A stretch of 48,273 nt of DNA from Lachnospiraceae bacterium UBA4631 (lineage in GTDB: Bacteria; Bacillota; Clostridia; Lachnospirales; Lachnospiraceae): positions 1 to 48,273 of the forward strand of contig DHMX01000029.1 in the NCBI GenBank assembly GCA_002406015.1, given 5' to 3'. Position 1 is the first letter of the stretch; the number at the start of each line of letters is the position of its first letter. The position numbers and the translations under genes are program-made. Positions 18,830 to 27,104 of the stretch are shown piece by piece. Under the pieces are notes generated by a model that saw only the letters and a program-made list of their open reading frames with translations, ran no database searches and was not told the DNA's origin.

Positions 18830-19224
18830 GTAAAGAAGAAATCATTATCCAAAAATTGAAAAAAAGTGGATATCGAATCACAAAGCAAAGAAGGATACTT
18901 CTGAATGTCATTCTGAGCGAGCCTTGCGGAAGCTGTAAGGAAATCTATTATAAGGCGAGCAGTCTGGACCCAAGTATAGGAACAGCGACGGTATATCGGA
19001 TGATTAATACGTTAGAAGAAATCGGAGCAATTAATCGGGAAAATATGTATAAGATTAATTGCGGTAAGACAGCAGACAGTCAGACTGTGTACGTGATTGA
19101 ATTTGATGATGACACCAGTTTACGGCTTACTTCGCAGAAATGGAAGCAGATTCTTCAGTCAGGACTGGAGGCTTGCGGCTATTCCGGCAAGAAGGAGATT
19201 CGTAAGGTAGTGGCAGGTATGTGA
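18826..19224 (+). CDS. Fur-family-like transcriptional regulator, short form
   Basis: A 132-residue protein whose first 75 residues are a Fur winged helix (SGYRITKQRRILLNVIL and GTATVYRMINTLEEIGAI). The C-terminal half lacks the HHH/Cys metal ligands of Fur and is replaced by an unusual segment with few ligand residues (YVIEFDDDTSLRLTS...). The GTG start at 18826 overlaps the preceding TGA and follows GGAGG; upstream TTG or ATG codons are less likely. As part of the feo operon it may bind DNA without a classical metal switch, or sense through the FeoB-associated protein. Family is firm, function is not. Confidence 0.75.
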   Translation: MSKEEIIIQKLKKSGYRITKQRRILLNVILSEPCGSCKEIYYKASSLDPSIGTATVYRMINTLEEIGAINRENMYKINCGKTADSQTVYVIEFDDDTSLRLTSQKWKQILQSGLEACGYSGKKEIRKVVAGM

Positions 19225-19293
19225 CAACCATGAATAACAGCGGTCCGGATGTAACGACCCGGACAAAATAGAAGTAACAGAAGAATACGAAGG

Positions 19294-19336
19294 GCGGCAG
19301 AAGGTTCTTAGGATTAAGATACCTCTGCTGCTTTTT
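19294..19336 (+). terminator. Probable terminator after the feo operon
   Basis: GCGGCAGAAGG (from 19294) pairs with CCTCTGCTGC (19322-19331) apart from one wobble and one bulge, and is followed by TTTTT. It lies 70 bases after the Fur-like gene. Confidence 0.7.
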
Positions 19337-19384
19337 GATAATATTTATCAAAAACGGGATATGCAGTAGAAATATGATAGGAAG

Positions 19385-19401
19385 AACCGTATAATACGGT
19401 T
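19385..19401. promoter_or_regulatory. 17-base palindrome over a -10 box
   Basis: AACCGTAT-A-ATACGGTT, perfect arms of 8 bases around a central A, enclosing TATAAT (19390-19395). It lies 43 bases before the PacL-like/P-type ATPase operon. No good -35 is visible at 17 bases. Its symmetry and position suggest an operator for a metalloregulator; the Fur-like protein just upstream is one candidate. Confidence 0.55.
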
Positions 19402-19443
19402 AATCATAAAAAATATAAGCATAAAGGATAGGAGGACAAGAAT

Positions 19444-19776
19444 ATGTCAAAGATTAGCAAAGGAGCAATTGGTATTTTTGCAGCAGGACTTGCAGTAGGA
19501 ACAATCGGCTTAAAGCTGTTAACCAGTAAGGATGCGAAAAAGGCATATACACATGGAACTGCTGCTGTTCTTCGGGCAAAGGACTATGTTATGAAGACTG
19601 CAACTACACTTCAGGAAAATTGTTCTGACATTTATGCGGAAGCAAAGCAAATAAATGAAGAACGTGCAAAGAAGGAAGCGGTTGTTGAGGACGAACCGGA
19701 AGCAGAAGAAACAGAGACACAGGTAGCGGCTATACCGGCTCCGATTACGCAGTCTCCGGAGGCACCATTGGCATGA
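19444..19776 (+). CDS. DUF6110/PacL-like small membrane protein partner of the P-type ATPase
   Basis: A 110-residue protein with a glycine-rich membrane helix (GAIGIFAAGLAVGTIGLKLL), then an amphipathic helix (KDAKKAYTHGTAAVLRAKDYVMKTATTLQENC, DIYAEAKQINEE) and an acidic/Pro-rich tail. It is encoded just before a P1B ATPase and overlaps it by 4 bases. The layout matches the mycobacterial PacL (DUF1490) scaffolds of P-type ATPases in size, helix placement and the helix ending DxxAEA, although sequence identity is low. No His-rich metal tail is present; the acidic tail could serve instead. The PacL link is an inference. Confidence 0.7.
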   Translation: MSKISKGAIGIFAAGLAVGTIGLKLLTSKDAKKAYTHGTAAVLRAKDYVMKTATTLQENCSDIYAEAKQINEERAKKEAVVEDEPEAEETETQVAAIPAPITQSPEAPLA

Positions 19777-21857
19777 GATTTGTTATAAAACACGAAATCA
19801 GAGGTCGTATTCGTATTCATGTTATGCAGAATACGATGTCGTATCGCGAAGCGGATATACTGCAATATTATCTGGAATCACAGGAGCAGGTAACTGCTGT
19901 CCGGGTGAGAGAACGCATACAGGATGTTGTTATCTGTTACGAGGGTAGTCGGGATACGTTGATGGATGTTTTAAGACGATTTCATTACCGGACCGTAACA
20001 GTGCCGGAAACCTATTTACAGAATTCCGGCAGAGAATTAAACGAACAATATTATGAACAGTTGGTAAATAAGATTGTATTGCATTACGGAAGCCGTTTCT
20101 TGCTTCCGCAGCCGATACGAATGGTAATTACATGGGCAAAGGCAATAAAGTATATCTGGCTGGGGATTCGTTGCCTGTTCTCCGGAAAAATAGAAGTTCC
20201 GGTTCTGGATGCAACCGCTATTTTAGTATCCCTGCTTCGGAATGATTCCAATACAGCCGGGTCTGTGATGTTCCTGTTAGGCATCGGTGAAATTCTGGAG
20301 GAATGGACGCATAAGAAATCCGTAGACGATTTGGCTAGAAGTATGTCCCTGAATATAGGAAAGGTCTGGGTGCGGACAGAGGAACAGGAGATTTTAGTTC
20401 CGGCATCCCAGGTACAGTTAGGAGAACGCATTGTTGTACATGTCGGCAATGTAGTGCCTTTTGACGGTCTGGTGGTAGAAGGAGATGCAATGGTGAATCA
20501 GGCAGCTCTGACAGGAGAATCCATGCCGGTTCATAAGACAGAGGGCAGCTATGCCTATGCCGGTACGGTACTGGAAGAAGGGGAATTGGTGATTCTGGTA
20601 AAAGAAGTAACCGGTTCCAGCAAGTTTGAAAGCATTGTAAAAATGATAGAGGAGTCGGAAAAACTGAAATCCTCACTGGAAGGAAAAGCAGAGCATCTGG
20701 CAGACCGATTGGTTCCGTACACATTGGCAGGAGCCGGTTTGACGTACTTATTCAGCCGGAATCTGACAAAGGCGGTTGCGGTACTCATGGTAGATTTTTC
20801 CTGTGCATTGAAACTGGCAATGCCGATTACGGTATTATCCGCAATTCGGGAAGCAAGCACCTACAGCATGACGGTGAAGGGTGGAAGATTTCTGGAAGCC
20901 ATAGCAGAGGCAGATACCATCGTATTTGATAAGACCGGTACGTTGACAAAGGCACAGCCGGTAGTGGCGGATGTGATTTCGTTTAACGGAGAAGACCCGG
21001 ATGAATTACTGCGGCTGGCTGCTTGTATGGAGGAGCATTTCCCACATTCTATGGCAAAGGCAGTTGTAAAAGAAGCAGAGAAGCGAAATCTGGTTCACGA
21101 AGAGATGCACTCGAAGGTAGAATATATTGTAGCACACGGAATATCTACAACGATTGAGGGAAAACGGGCAATTATCGGAAGCTATCATTTTGTATTTGAG
21201 GATGAAAGGTGCAAGATTCCGGAAGGAATGGAAGCACGGTTTCAGACACTGCCGGAGGAGTATTCCCATTTATATCTGGCTATTGAACATCAATTGGTAG
21301 CGGTTATCTGTATTGAAGACCCATTAAGAGAAGAAGCAGCGGAAGTAATACAGAAGCTAAAGCAGCAGGGTATTAAAAAAGTAGTTATGATGACCGGTGA
21401 CAGTGAACGTACAGCGTCTGCCATTGCCAGACGTGTAGGAATTGACGAGTATTATTCAGAGGTATTGCCGGAGGATAAAGCAAGATTTGTGGAAACCGAA
21501 AAGGCAGCCGGTAAAAAGGTGATTATGATTGGTGACGGAATCAATGATTCACCGGCGTTATCGGCGGCAGATGTGGGAATTGCAATCAGTGATGGAGCGG
21601 AGATAGCCAGAGAAATTGCAGATATTACGGTAGGAGCCGATGATTTACAGCAATTAGTTGTGTTAAAGGACATCAGCAATGCTCTGGTAAAGAGAATCCA
21701 CAGGAACTATCGGATGATAGTGGGATTTAATACCGGGCTGATTGTATTAGGAATCTGCGGTGTATTACCGCCTACCATGTCAGCCTTATTACATAACACA
21801 TCTACCATTACCATTAGTTTAAACAGTATGCGGAATCTGTTGCCGGATAAGGAATAA
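19773..21857 (+). CDS. Heavy-metal-transporting P1B-type ATPase with an atypical motif
   Basis: A 694-residue P-type ATPase. TGES near residue 247, phosphorylation motif DKTGTLT (D386), MMTGDSERTA and GDGINDSPALS (about 588) are intact. The usual CPC of the transmembrane metal site is replaced by FSCALKLAMP (C about 344), so it has a single cysteine and no proline. The usual HP signature reads EEHFPHSMAKA. The N-terminal HMA-like domain has no CxxC. It is probably an efflux pump for Mn, Fe, Co or Zn, not Cu. Its start overlaps the PacL-like gene (ATGA), and a ZIP transporter follows. Confidence 0.92.
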   Translation: MRFVIKHEIRGRIRIHVMQNTMSYREADILQYYLESQEQVTAVRVRERIQDVVICYEGSRDTLMDVLRRFHYRTVTVPETYLQNSGRELNEQYYEQLVNKIVLHYGSRFLLPQPIRMVITWAKAIKYIWLGIRCLFSGKIEVPVLDATAILVSLLRNDSNTAGSVMFLLGIGEILEEWTHKKSVDDLARSMSLNIGKVWVRTEEQEILVPASQVQLGERIVVHVGNVVPFDGLVVEGDAMVNQAALTGESMPVHKTEGSYAYAGTVLEEGELVILVKEVTGSSKFESIVKMIEESEKLKSSLEGKAEHLADRLVPYTLAGAGLTYLFSRNLTKAVAVLMVDFSCALKLAMPITVLSAIREASTYSMTVKGGRFLEAIAEADTIVFDKTGTLTKAQPVVADVISFNGEDPDELLRLAACMEEHFPHSMAKAVVKEAEKRNLVHEEMHSKVEYIVAHGISTTIEGKRAIIGSYHFVFEDERCKIPEGMEARFQTLPEEYSHLYLAIEHQLVAVICIEDPLREEAAEVIQKLKQQGIKKVVMMTGDSERTASAIARRVGIDEYYSEVLPEDKARFVETEKAAGKKVIMIGDGINDSPALSAADVGIAISDGAEIAREIADITVGADDLQQLVVLKDISNALVKRIHRNYRMIVGFNTGLIVLGICGVLPPTMSALLHNTSTITISLNSMRNLLPDKE

Positions 21858-21936
21858 TTCTTTTTAATTTGTATCAATATCGGAAAAAATGTGTAACATA
21901 GTGTAAGAAGGCATAAATAATAGAAAGGCATCGGTT

Positions 21937-22719
21937 ATGTATGGAGAAGTAATAAAGGGATTGTTAATTCCGTTTCTGGGAACCGCTCTGGGTGCTGCCT
22001 GTGTACTCTTTATGAAACAGGAGCTGCGGGATGGGGTCCGTAAGGCATTAACAGGCTTTGCAGCGGGCGTTATGGTAGCGGCATCGATATGGAGTCTGAT
22101 AATACCTTCGATAGAACAGGCAGATGCAATGGGCAAATTTTCATTTGTGCCGGCAGCCGTTGGATTTTGGTTAGGAATCCTCTTTCTTCTGTTGTTAGAC
22201 ACCGTTACGCCGCATATGCATATGGACAGTGATATGCCGGAGGGTCCGCGGAGTAATCTAAAAAAAACCACTAAGCTTGTACTGGCAGTTACCTTGCATA
22301 ACATACCGGAGGGTATGGCGGTAGGTGTCGTGTATGCAGGTGTTTTGTCCGGAAGCACAGAAATGACGATGCTGGGAGCCTTGGCACTTTCCATCGGAAT
22401 TGCAATTCAGAATTTTCCGGAGGGAGCTATCATTTCCATGCCGCTGCATAGTCAGGGAATGGGAAGAGGAAAGGCCTGTGTGTACGGAATATTGTCCGGA
22501 GCTGTGGAACCGATTGCAGCCGTAGTTACAATTCTGCTGTCAGGGCTGTTGATACCGGTGTTGCCATACTTTTTGAGCTTTGCAGCCGGTGCCATGATTT
22601 ACGTGGTGGTAGAAGAATTAATTCCGGAAATGTCAGAGGGAAAGCATTCCAATATCGGAACCCTTATGTTTGCGGCAGGATTTTCCATTATGATGATTCT
22701 GGATGTGGCATTGGGGTAA
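21937..22719 (+). CDS. ZIP-family metal transporter (ZupT/GufA type)
   Basis: A 260-residue polytopic protein with the ZIP binuclear motifs HNIPEGMAVG in helix 4 and QNFPEGAIIS in helix 5, and VVEELIPE in helix 7, as in ZupT/GufA proteins. There is a His-rich loop (PHMHMDSDMPEG) before helix 4. It is an uptake carrier for Zn, Fe or Mn by family. It follows the P1B ATPase by 79 bases, so importer and exporter are adjacent and probably co-controlled. Confidence 0.92.
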   Translation: MYGEVIKGLLIPFLGTALGAACVLFMKQELRDGVRKALTGFAAGVMVAASIWSLIIPSIEQADAMGKFSFVPAAVGFWLGILFLLLLDTVTPHMHMDSDMPEGPRSNLKKTTKLVLAVTLHNIPEGMAVGVVYAGVLSGSTEMTMLGALALSIGIAIQNFPEGAIISMPLHSQGMGRGKACVYGILSGAVEPIAAVVTILLSGLLIPVLPYFLSFAAGAMIYVVVEELIPEMSEGKHSNIGTLMFAAGFSIMMILDVALG

Positions 22720-22731
22720 TAAAATACAGGA

Positions 22732-22760
22732 AGAACCAGTGGAAAAAATCCACTGGTTCT
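22732..22760 (+). terminator. Strong hairpin after the ZIP gene
   Basis: AGAACCAGTGGA and TCCACTGGTTCT make a 12-base perfect stem with a 5-A loop, 12 bases after the stop. There is no clear T-run after it, so it may stabilise the mRNA end as much as terminate. Confidence 0.65.
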
Positions 22761-22787
22761 GTTATACTATAGGGGTAGTAATGAATT

Positions 22788-22815
22788 GGCAGATTCTCCA
22801 AAGTGGGAATCTGCC
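22788..22815 (+). promoter_or_regulatory. Hairpin in the leader of the SDR gene
   Basis: GGCAGATTC and GAATCTGCC form a 9-base stem with a 10-base loop, ending 25 bases before the SDR start codon. It may be a leader structure; it has no recognised class. Confidence 0.45.
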
Positions 22816-22840
22816 ATAGAAATATAAGGAGGATGAAGGT

Positions 22841-23641
22841 ATGGGATTTTTAACAGGTAAAACAGCAATTATCACAGGCGGCGGACGAGCAGTATTAAGT
22901 GATGGGAGATGTGGCTCTATCGGCTATGGTATAGCAACCGCTTATGCAAAAGAGGGAGCAAATCTGGTGATTACCGGACGAAATGAGAAGAAGCTGGCAG
23001 ATGCCAAGGAAGAATTAGAACGGTTATACGGAATTAAGGTGCTGGCATTGCAGGCAGATGTATCTGCACAGGCAGATAACGAGGCGGTAGTAAATAATGT
23101 GGTAAAGCAGACCGTAGAGGAATTTGGCAGAATTGATGTATTAATCAATAATGCACAGGCTTCCGCATCCGGTGTACCGTTGGCAGAGCATACAACCGAG
23201 CAGTTCAATCTGGCAATGTATTCCGGACTGTATGCAGCATTTTATTATATGAAGGCTTGCTATCCGTATCTGAAGGAAAGTAAGGGTGCAGTAATTAATT
23301 TTGCATCCGGTGCAGGCTTGTTTGGTAACTTTGGTCAGTGTGCGTATGCAGCCGCAAAGGAAGGAATCCGTGGTCTGACAAGAGTAGCAGCGACAGAATG
23401 GGCAAAGGATGGTATTAATGTAAATATTATCTGTCCGTTGGCATGGACGGCACAGTTAGAGCAGTTCCAGATGGCATATCCGGATGCTTTTGAAAAGAAT
23501 GTGCATACACCACCGATGGGACATTTCGGAGATTCCGAGCTGGAAATCGGAAGAGTCTGCGTACAATTGGCATCCCCGGACTTTAAGTATATGTCAGGAG
23601 AGACGATTACATTGGAAGGCGGCATGGGACAAAGACCATAG
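22841..23641 (+). CDS. Short-chain dehydrogenase/reductase with FabI-like glycine loop
   Basis: A 266-residue SDR. The catalytic Ser-Tyr-Lys set is present (NFASGAG; YAAAKEG), as is the NNAQAS motif. The cofactor loop is unusual: TGGGRAVLSDGRCGSIGYGIA has about ten extra residues compared with the classical TGxxxGIG and ends in a SIGYGIA sequence like that of enoyl-ACP reductases (FabI). Good AAGGAGG upstream. It forms a two-gene unit with a ketopantoate-reductase-like gene 11 bases downstream. The substrate is unknown. Confidence 0.87.
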   Translation: MGFLTGKTAIITGGGRAVLSDGRCGSIGYGIATAYAKEGANLVITGRNEKKLADAKEELERLYGIKVLALQADVSAQADNEAVVNNVVKQTVEEFGRIDVLINNAQASASGVPLAEHTTEQFNLAMYSGLYAAFYYMKACYPYLKESKGAVINFASGAGLFGNFGQCAYAAAKEGIRGLTRVAATEWAKDGINVNIICPLAWTAQLEQFQMAYPDAFEKNVHTPPMGHFGDSELEIGRVCVQLASPDFKYMSGETITLEGGMGQRP

Positions 23642-23652
23642 AGGTAGTACAG

Positions 23653-24615
23653 ATGAGAGTATTAATTATCGGTGCAGGGGCAATCGGAATTGCCCTTGGC
23701 ACCTTTTTAAAGAGTCAGAATATAGAGGTTGATTTTATTGCCAGAGGAGCCACCTATGATGCCATTAAGCAGGATGGAATCGCACGAACCGGATTGTTTG
23801 GCGAATATTCCTGCAAGGCGGGCGAGGTAGGTGTTTATCAGGCTTATGAGGAACTACAGCCGGACAGATATGAATATGTAATTATTACAACAAAGACCAT
23901 GGCAAATGCGTCTGTGAGTGAAGCTCTGTGGAATGCCAGAGCTTGTATTAAGCAGGACGGTAAGCTGATTATCATGCAGAACGGTTGGGGTAATGATGTG
24001 CCGTATCTGAAGTATTTTCCCAAAGAGCAGGTGTATAACGCAAGAGTCATCACCGGATTTCAGAGAAGTAAGCCGAATATCAGTGAGATTACCGTTCATA
24101 CAGCACCTATTTTATTAGGTTCCCTTCAGGGCTGCGAAAGTACCTGTATGGAGCCACTGGCACAGGCGTTGAATCAGACGGGAATGCCGACGCAGGTGAC
24201 AGAGGAATTAGAGAAGTATTTATGGGCAAAGATGTTATATAATACAACGCTGAATCCGCTGGGGGCAATTCTGCGGGTAAATTACGGAGCTTTAATGGAA
24301 TCGGAAGCATCCAGAGCCATTATGAATCAATTAATAGAGGAAACCTATGCCGTTATGGGGGAAGCAGGTTATACAACGAACTGGGAGGATGCAGAGGCAT
24401 ATAAGAAGGTATTTTATGAAAAACTGATACCGGATACCTATCATCACAGAGCCTCTACCTTACAGGATATAGAAAAGAAGCAAAAGACAGAGATAGATAC
24501 CTTAAACGGCTGTATCGTGGAGCTGGCAGAAAAATATGGAGTTTCCGTTCCGGGACACCAGATGATTGTCCGTCTGATTCACAGCATAGAGGATGATTTT
24601 GCCTGCTTCTTATAA
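23653..24615 (+). CDS. Ketopantoate reductase family protein (first)
   Basis: A 320-residue ApbA/PanE-family protein: Rossmann GAGAIG at residues 7-12, a lysine in the WAKMLYNTTLNPL segment corresponding to the PanE catalytic Lys, and the C-terminal STLQDIEKKQKTEIDTLNG motif. The family reduces 2-ketopantoate in pantothenate synthesis, but many members act on other 2-keto acids. It follows the SDR gene closely and is not next to panB or panC. A diverged relative occurs at 41128, so at most one is likely the true PanE. Confidence 0.85.
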   Translation: MRVLIIGAGAIGIALGTFLKSQNIEVDFIARGATYDAIKQDGIARTGLFGEYSCKAGEVGVYQAYEELQPDRYEYVIITTKTMANASVSEALWNARACIKQDGKLIIMQNGWGNDVPYLKYFPKEQVYNARVITGFQRSKPNISEITVHTAPILLGSLQGCESTCMEPLAQALNQTGMPTQVTEELEKYLWAKMLYNTTLNPLGAILRVNYGALMESEASRAIMNQLIEETYAVMGEAGYTTNWEDAEAYKKVFYEKLIPDTYHHRASTLQDIEKKQKTEIDTLNGCIVELAEKYGVSVPGHQMIVRLIHSIEDDFACFL

Positions 24616-24785
24616 TGTGATAATGTACTGGTTACATCCTGATAGCCCGGAAAAGGTGTAAATTCATTTGACATAGAAACGATAGTAACAGAGAGTAACG
24701 GAAATCGTTCTACGACACCATGACGATTCGGGGCAGTGATGTAACCATTTTCTTTATCCGTCAGCACCAATTTCAAACTGCACAA
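24594..24785 (-). pseudogene. Remnant of a GGDEF-domain protein (C-terminal piece)
   Basis: Minus-strand reading shows a fragment that resembles the end of a GGDEF domain: ...DKENGYITAPNRHG then FPLLSVTI and a terminal YKKQAKSSS. The spacing from the D..GYI..R.G segment to FPL.S.TI matches GGDEF proteins. No start codon with a ribosome site and no upstream domain are visible, and its last 20 or so bases run into the ketopantoate reductase gene. It is probably the decayed tail of a lost gene; the match is by eye. Confidence 0.5.
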
Positions 24786-24987
24786 GCGAAAGAATATGGA
24801 CGAAGATGATGAGATTGTATGGAATGATATTGTGTATTCAAGAAGTCATCAAGTTGTGAATATAGTCAAAGTGGTAGAAAATTTCATAAATATGTGGTAT
24901 AAATCCTTTTGTTAAAAGTGAAAATTTGAATTTCTCTCACTGTCTGGTTGATATGAGAAATTAATTATTTGCGTAAAAAATAAAAAA

Positions 24988-25024
24988 TAACGCAGCGTGA
25001 TATATTGCTTGTCACGCAGCGTTA
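24988..25024. promoter_or_regulatory. Inverted repeat before the MerR-type gene
   Basis: TAACGCAGCGTGA (24988-25000) and TCACGCAGCGTTA (25012-25024) are inverted with one central mismatch; each half is itself a near-palindrome (ACGC-A-GCGT). It lies 33 bases before the regulator start. It is either the regulator's own operator or a terminator for the remnant upstream. No convincing promoter could be aligned. Confidence 0.5.
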
Positions 25025-25057
25025 TATACTAATATGGGCCTTGAAAGGAGGCAGGAT

Positions 25058-25786
25058 ATGTCATTATATACAACAGGAGAACTTGCAAAGAAGTGTAATG
25101 TTTCAGTAAGAACCATTCAATACTATGATGAAAGAGGTATTCTTGTGCCAACGGATTTGACAGAGGGAGGACGAAGACTGTTCTCTGAAAAGGATGTTGC
25201 TACATTGGAAACAATATGCTTTTTGAGAGACTTAGATATCTCTATTAAAGATATTGCTGAAATATTGGAATCTGATGAGTCTAAAAAAGTAATTGAACTT
25301 TTGCTTGATGAACTGAATAAAAACCTTCAGGCAGATATTAAGAAAAAAACAGAGCAATTAGAAAAAATAAAAAATATAAGAAATTTTTTGACTTCTTTCA
25401 AGGATGGCTCACAAAAAACAATTCATGACATATCGTCAATTATGGAGGAAAAAGAAAAGCGAAAGAAAATGTACAAAAAAATGCTGATCGTAGGAATTCC
25501 TGTAGAAATCACAGGAATTGTAACTTTTGTTATTGGTATATTACAAGGAATTTGGATACCATTTTTTGTAACTACGGCAGTGTATACTATTTGTGCTGTC
25601 TTTTTAGCAAACTATTGGTACAAACGGATAGAGTATATTTGTCCGGAATGCCATACCAGATTTCAACCAAGGAAAATGGAAACTCTGTTGGCAAATCATA
25701 ATCCAAAGATGAGAAAGTTAACTTGTCCTAGTTGTAGGAGGAAAATTTGGAGTTTGGAAGTATATAGAAAAGAGGTGGATGCATAA
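25058..25786 (+). CDS. Membrane-anchored MerR-family regulator with zinc-ribbon tail
   Basis: A 242-residue protein. Residues 1-70 are a MerR winged helix (YTTGELAKKCNVSVRTIQYYDERGIL). A coiled coil follows (about 80-125), then two membrane helices (about 142-190), then a Cys-x2-Cys ... Cys-x2-Cys segment (CPECHTRF, CPSCRRKI) that looks like a zinc ribbon. The start at 25058 follows AAAGGAGG; the ATG at 25034 lies before it. A DNA-binding domain tied to the membrane is rare for MerR proteins and suggests sensing of an envelope signal. It shares a base with the CPBP protease gene. Confidence 0.85.
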   Translation: MSLYTTGELAKKCNVSVRTIQYYDERGILVPTDLTEGGRRLFSEKDVATLETICFLRDLDISIKDIAEILESDESKKVIELLLDELNKNLQADIKKKTEQLEKIKNIRNFLTSFKDGSQKTIHDISSIMEEKEKRKKMYKKMLIVGIPVEITGIVTFVIGILQGIWIPFFVTTAVYTICAVFLANYWYKRIEYICPECHTRFQPRKMETLLANHNPKMRKLTCPSCRRKIWSLEVYRKEVDA

Positions 25787-26673
25787 TGGAAACAATTAAT
25801 TTGAGTAAGAAACAATTTGTGATATACATGGCAGTCGCATTTGGACTAGCTTGGATTTTAGAAATGATAGCAAGTGTTTTTAGTAATAATGGAAATCAGA
25901 TAGTGTTTACTGTTATAGTGATGATTACCATGTTTATGCCGTTCCTTGGTGTACTGGTAGCCAGAATCCCGCTAAAAGGTATGGGATGGGTACCACATTT
26001 AAAAGGGAAACTTCGTTATGTATTCTTTGCCCTTTGGATGCCGGCGTTATTAAGTATCCTTGGAGGGGTCTTGTTTTTTGTGATTTTCCCGGATACATTT
26101 GACTCTGAATTTATGACGTTAAGAGGTCTTTTAGAGGAAGCGGGAGCGTTGGAACAGTTCGAGGCACAGGGTATCACGATACCAATGTATCTGCTGATTA
26201 CGTCTGTTCAAGTTGTGACAATTGCACCATTTCTGAATATGTTTGTCGCATTAGGCGAAGAGGTTGGTTGGCGAGGTGCACTGTATCCGTATTTGAAGAA
26301 AAAGTTTGGTGACACCAAAGGCCGTATTGTGGGTGGTGCAATCTGGGGTGCTTGGCACTGGCCGATCATGATTTTTGCCGGTTATGAGTATGGAAAAGAA
26401 TATATCGGCGCACCGGTACTTGGGCCAATCGTATTCTGTATCTCTACTATTATGATGGGTATTTTACTTGATTATGTATATGAAAAGACAGAAACCATTT
26501 GGTTGCCATCCCTTATGCATGGTGCTATCAATGCATTTACCATCTTTGCATATCTGGTAAAACCTGAATATTCCAATATGGCAATTCTAGGTCCAGCATA
26601 TATTGGTATTATCAGTATGATTCCAATGATTATTGTAGCAGTCATCATTTGCGTAAAGACGAAAAGGAATTGA
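25786..26673 (+). CDS. CPBP-family intramembrane glutamic endopeptidase
   Basis: A 295-residue polytopic protein of the CAAX prenyl protease/bacteriocin-processing family. The catalytic motif EEVGWRG and the later HWPI and SLMHGAIN motifs (EExxxR, FxxxH, HxxxN) are present. Such proteins often give immunity to bacteriocins or process peptide signals. It starts on the last base of the MerR-like gene, so the pair is coupled; the regulator may control the protease or be cleaved by it. Confidence 0.88.
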   Translation: METINLSKKQFVIYMAVAFGLAWILEMIASVFSNNGNQIVFTVIVMITMFMPFLGVLVARIPLKGMGWVPHLKGKLRYVFFALWMPALLSILGGVLFFVIFPDTFDSEFMTLRGLLEEAGALEQFEAQGITIPMYLLITSVQVVTIAPFLNMFVALGEEVGWRGALYPYLKKKFGDTKGRIVGGAIWGAWHWPIMIFAGYEYGKEYIGAPVLGPIVFCISTIMMGILLDYVYEKTETIWLPSLMHGAINAFTIFAYLVKPEYSNMAILGPAYIGIISMIPMIIVAVIICVKTKRN

Positions 26674-26775
26674 GTATTAAAGAGATATTCAATCTCACCC
26701 ACAAATTTCAGTAATACGCTCTGTTGCTGTGCCTATTTTTCTGCGATATACTCCTTCAAAAAGGAGTGTGTTCTT

Positions 26776-27000
26776 ATGGGTAAAGAGATTTATAACATTA
26801 TCAATGATATGGCAGAGGTATTAAATGCATCACAGATGCAGAAATTACAGGAAGTGTTAGTTAACCGTTTGTCAGAAAATAATCTAGCTGACTATTTGCA
26901 AACGGATAACGGAGAATTTCTGGATATGTTTTTGACAGCAAAGCACCTAGAAGGATGCTCTGACAAGACAATACGAATAGGAACACAGGTGATTATTTGA
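26776..27000 (+). pseudogene. Truncated tyrosine-recombinase (integrase) N-terminus
   Basis: A 74-residue ORF with AAAAAGGAG upstream. Residues 45-66 (EFLDMFLTAKHLEGCSDKTIR) match the N-terminal SAM-like DNA-binding domain of Xer/phage integrases; the frame then ends abruptly with IGTQVII. The catalytic domain is missing, so it cannot recombine DNA. It probably marks an old mobile element insertion and fits the accessory nature of 24.6-28.5 kb. Confidence 0.6.
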
Positions 27001-27104
27001 ATTTGTAAGGATAGTAAATTCCTATTTAATAGTTGATTGATAATATGTTTGTGAAAGAGTTCAGTACATTTAGTATTGAACTCTATTTAGTTGACAAAAT
27101 AAAC

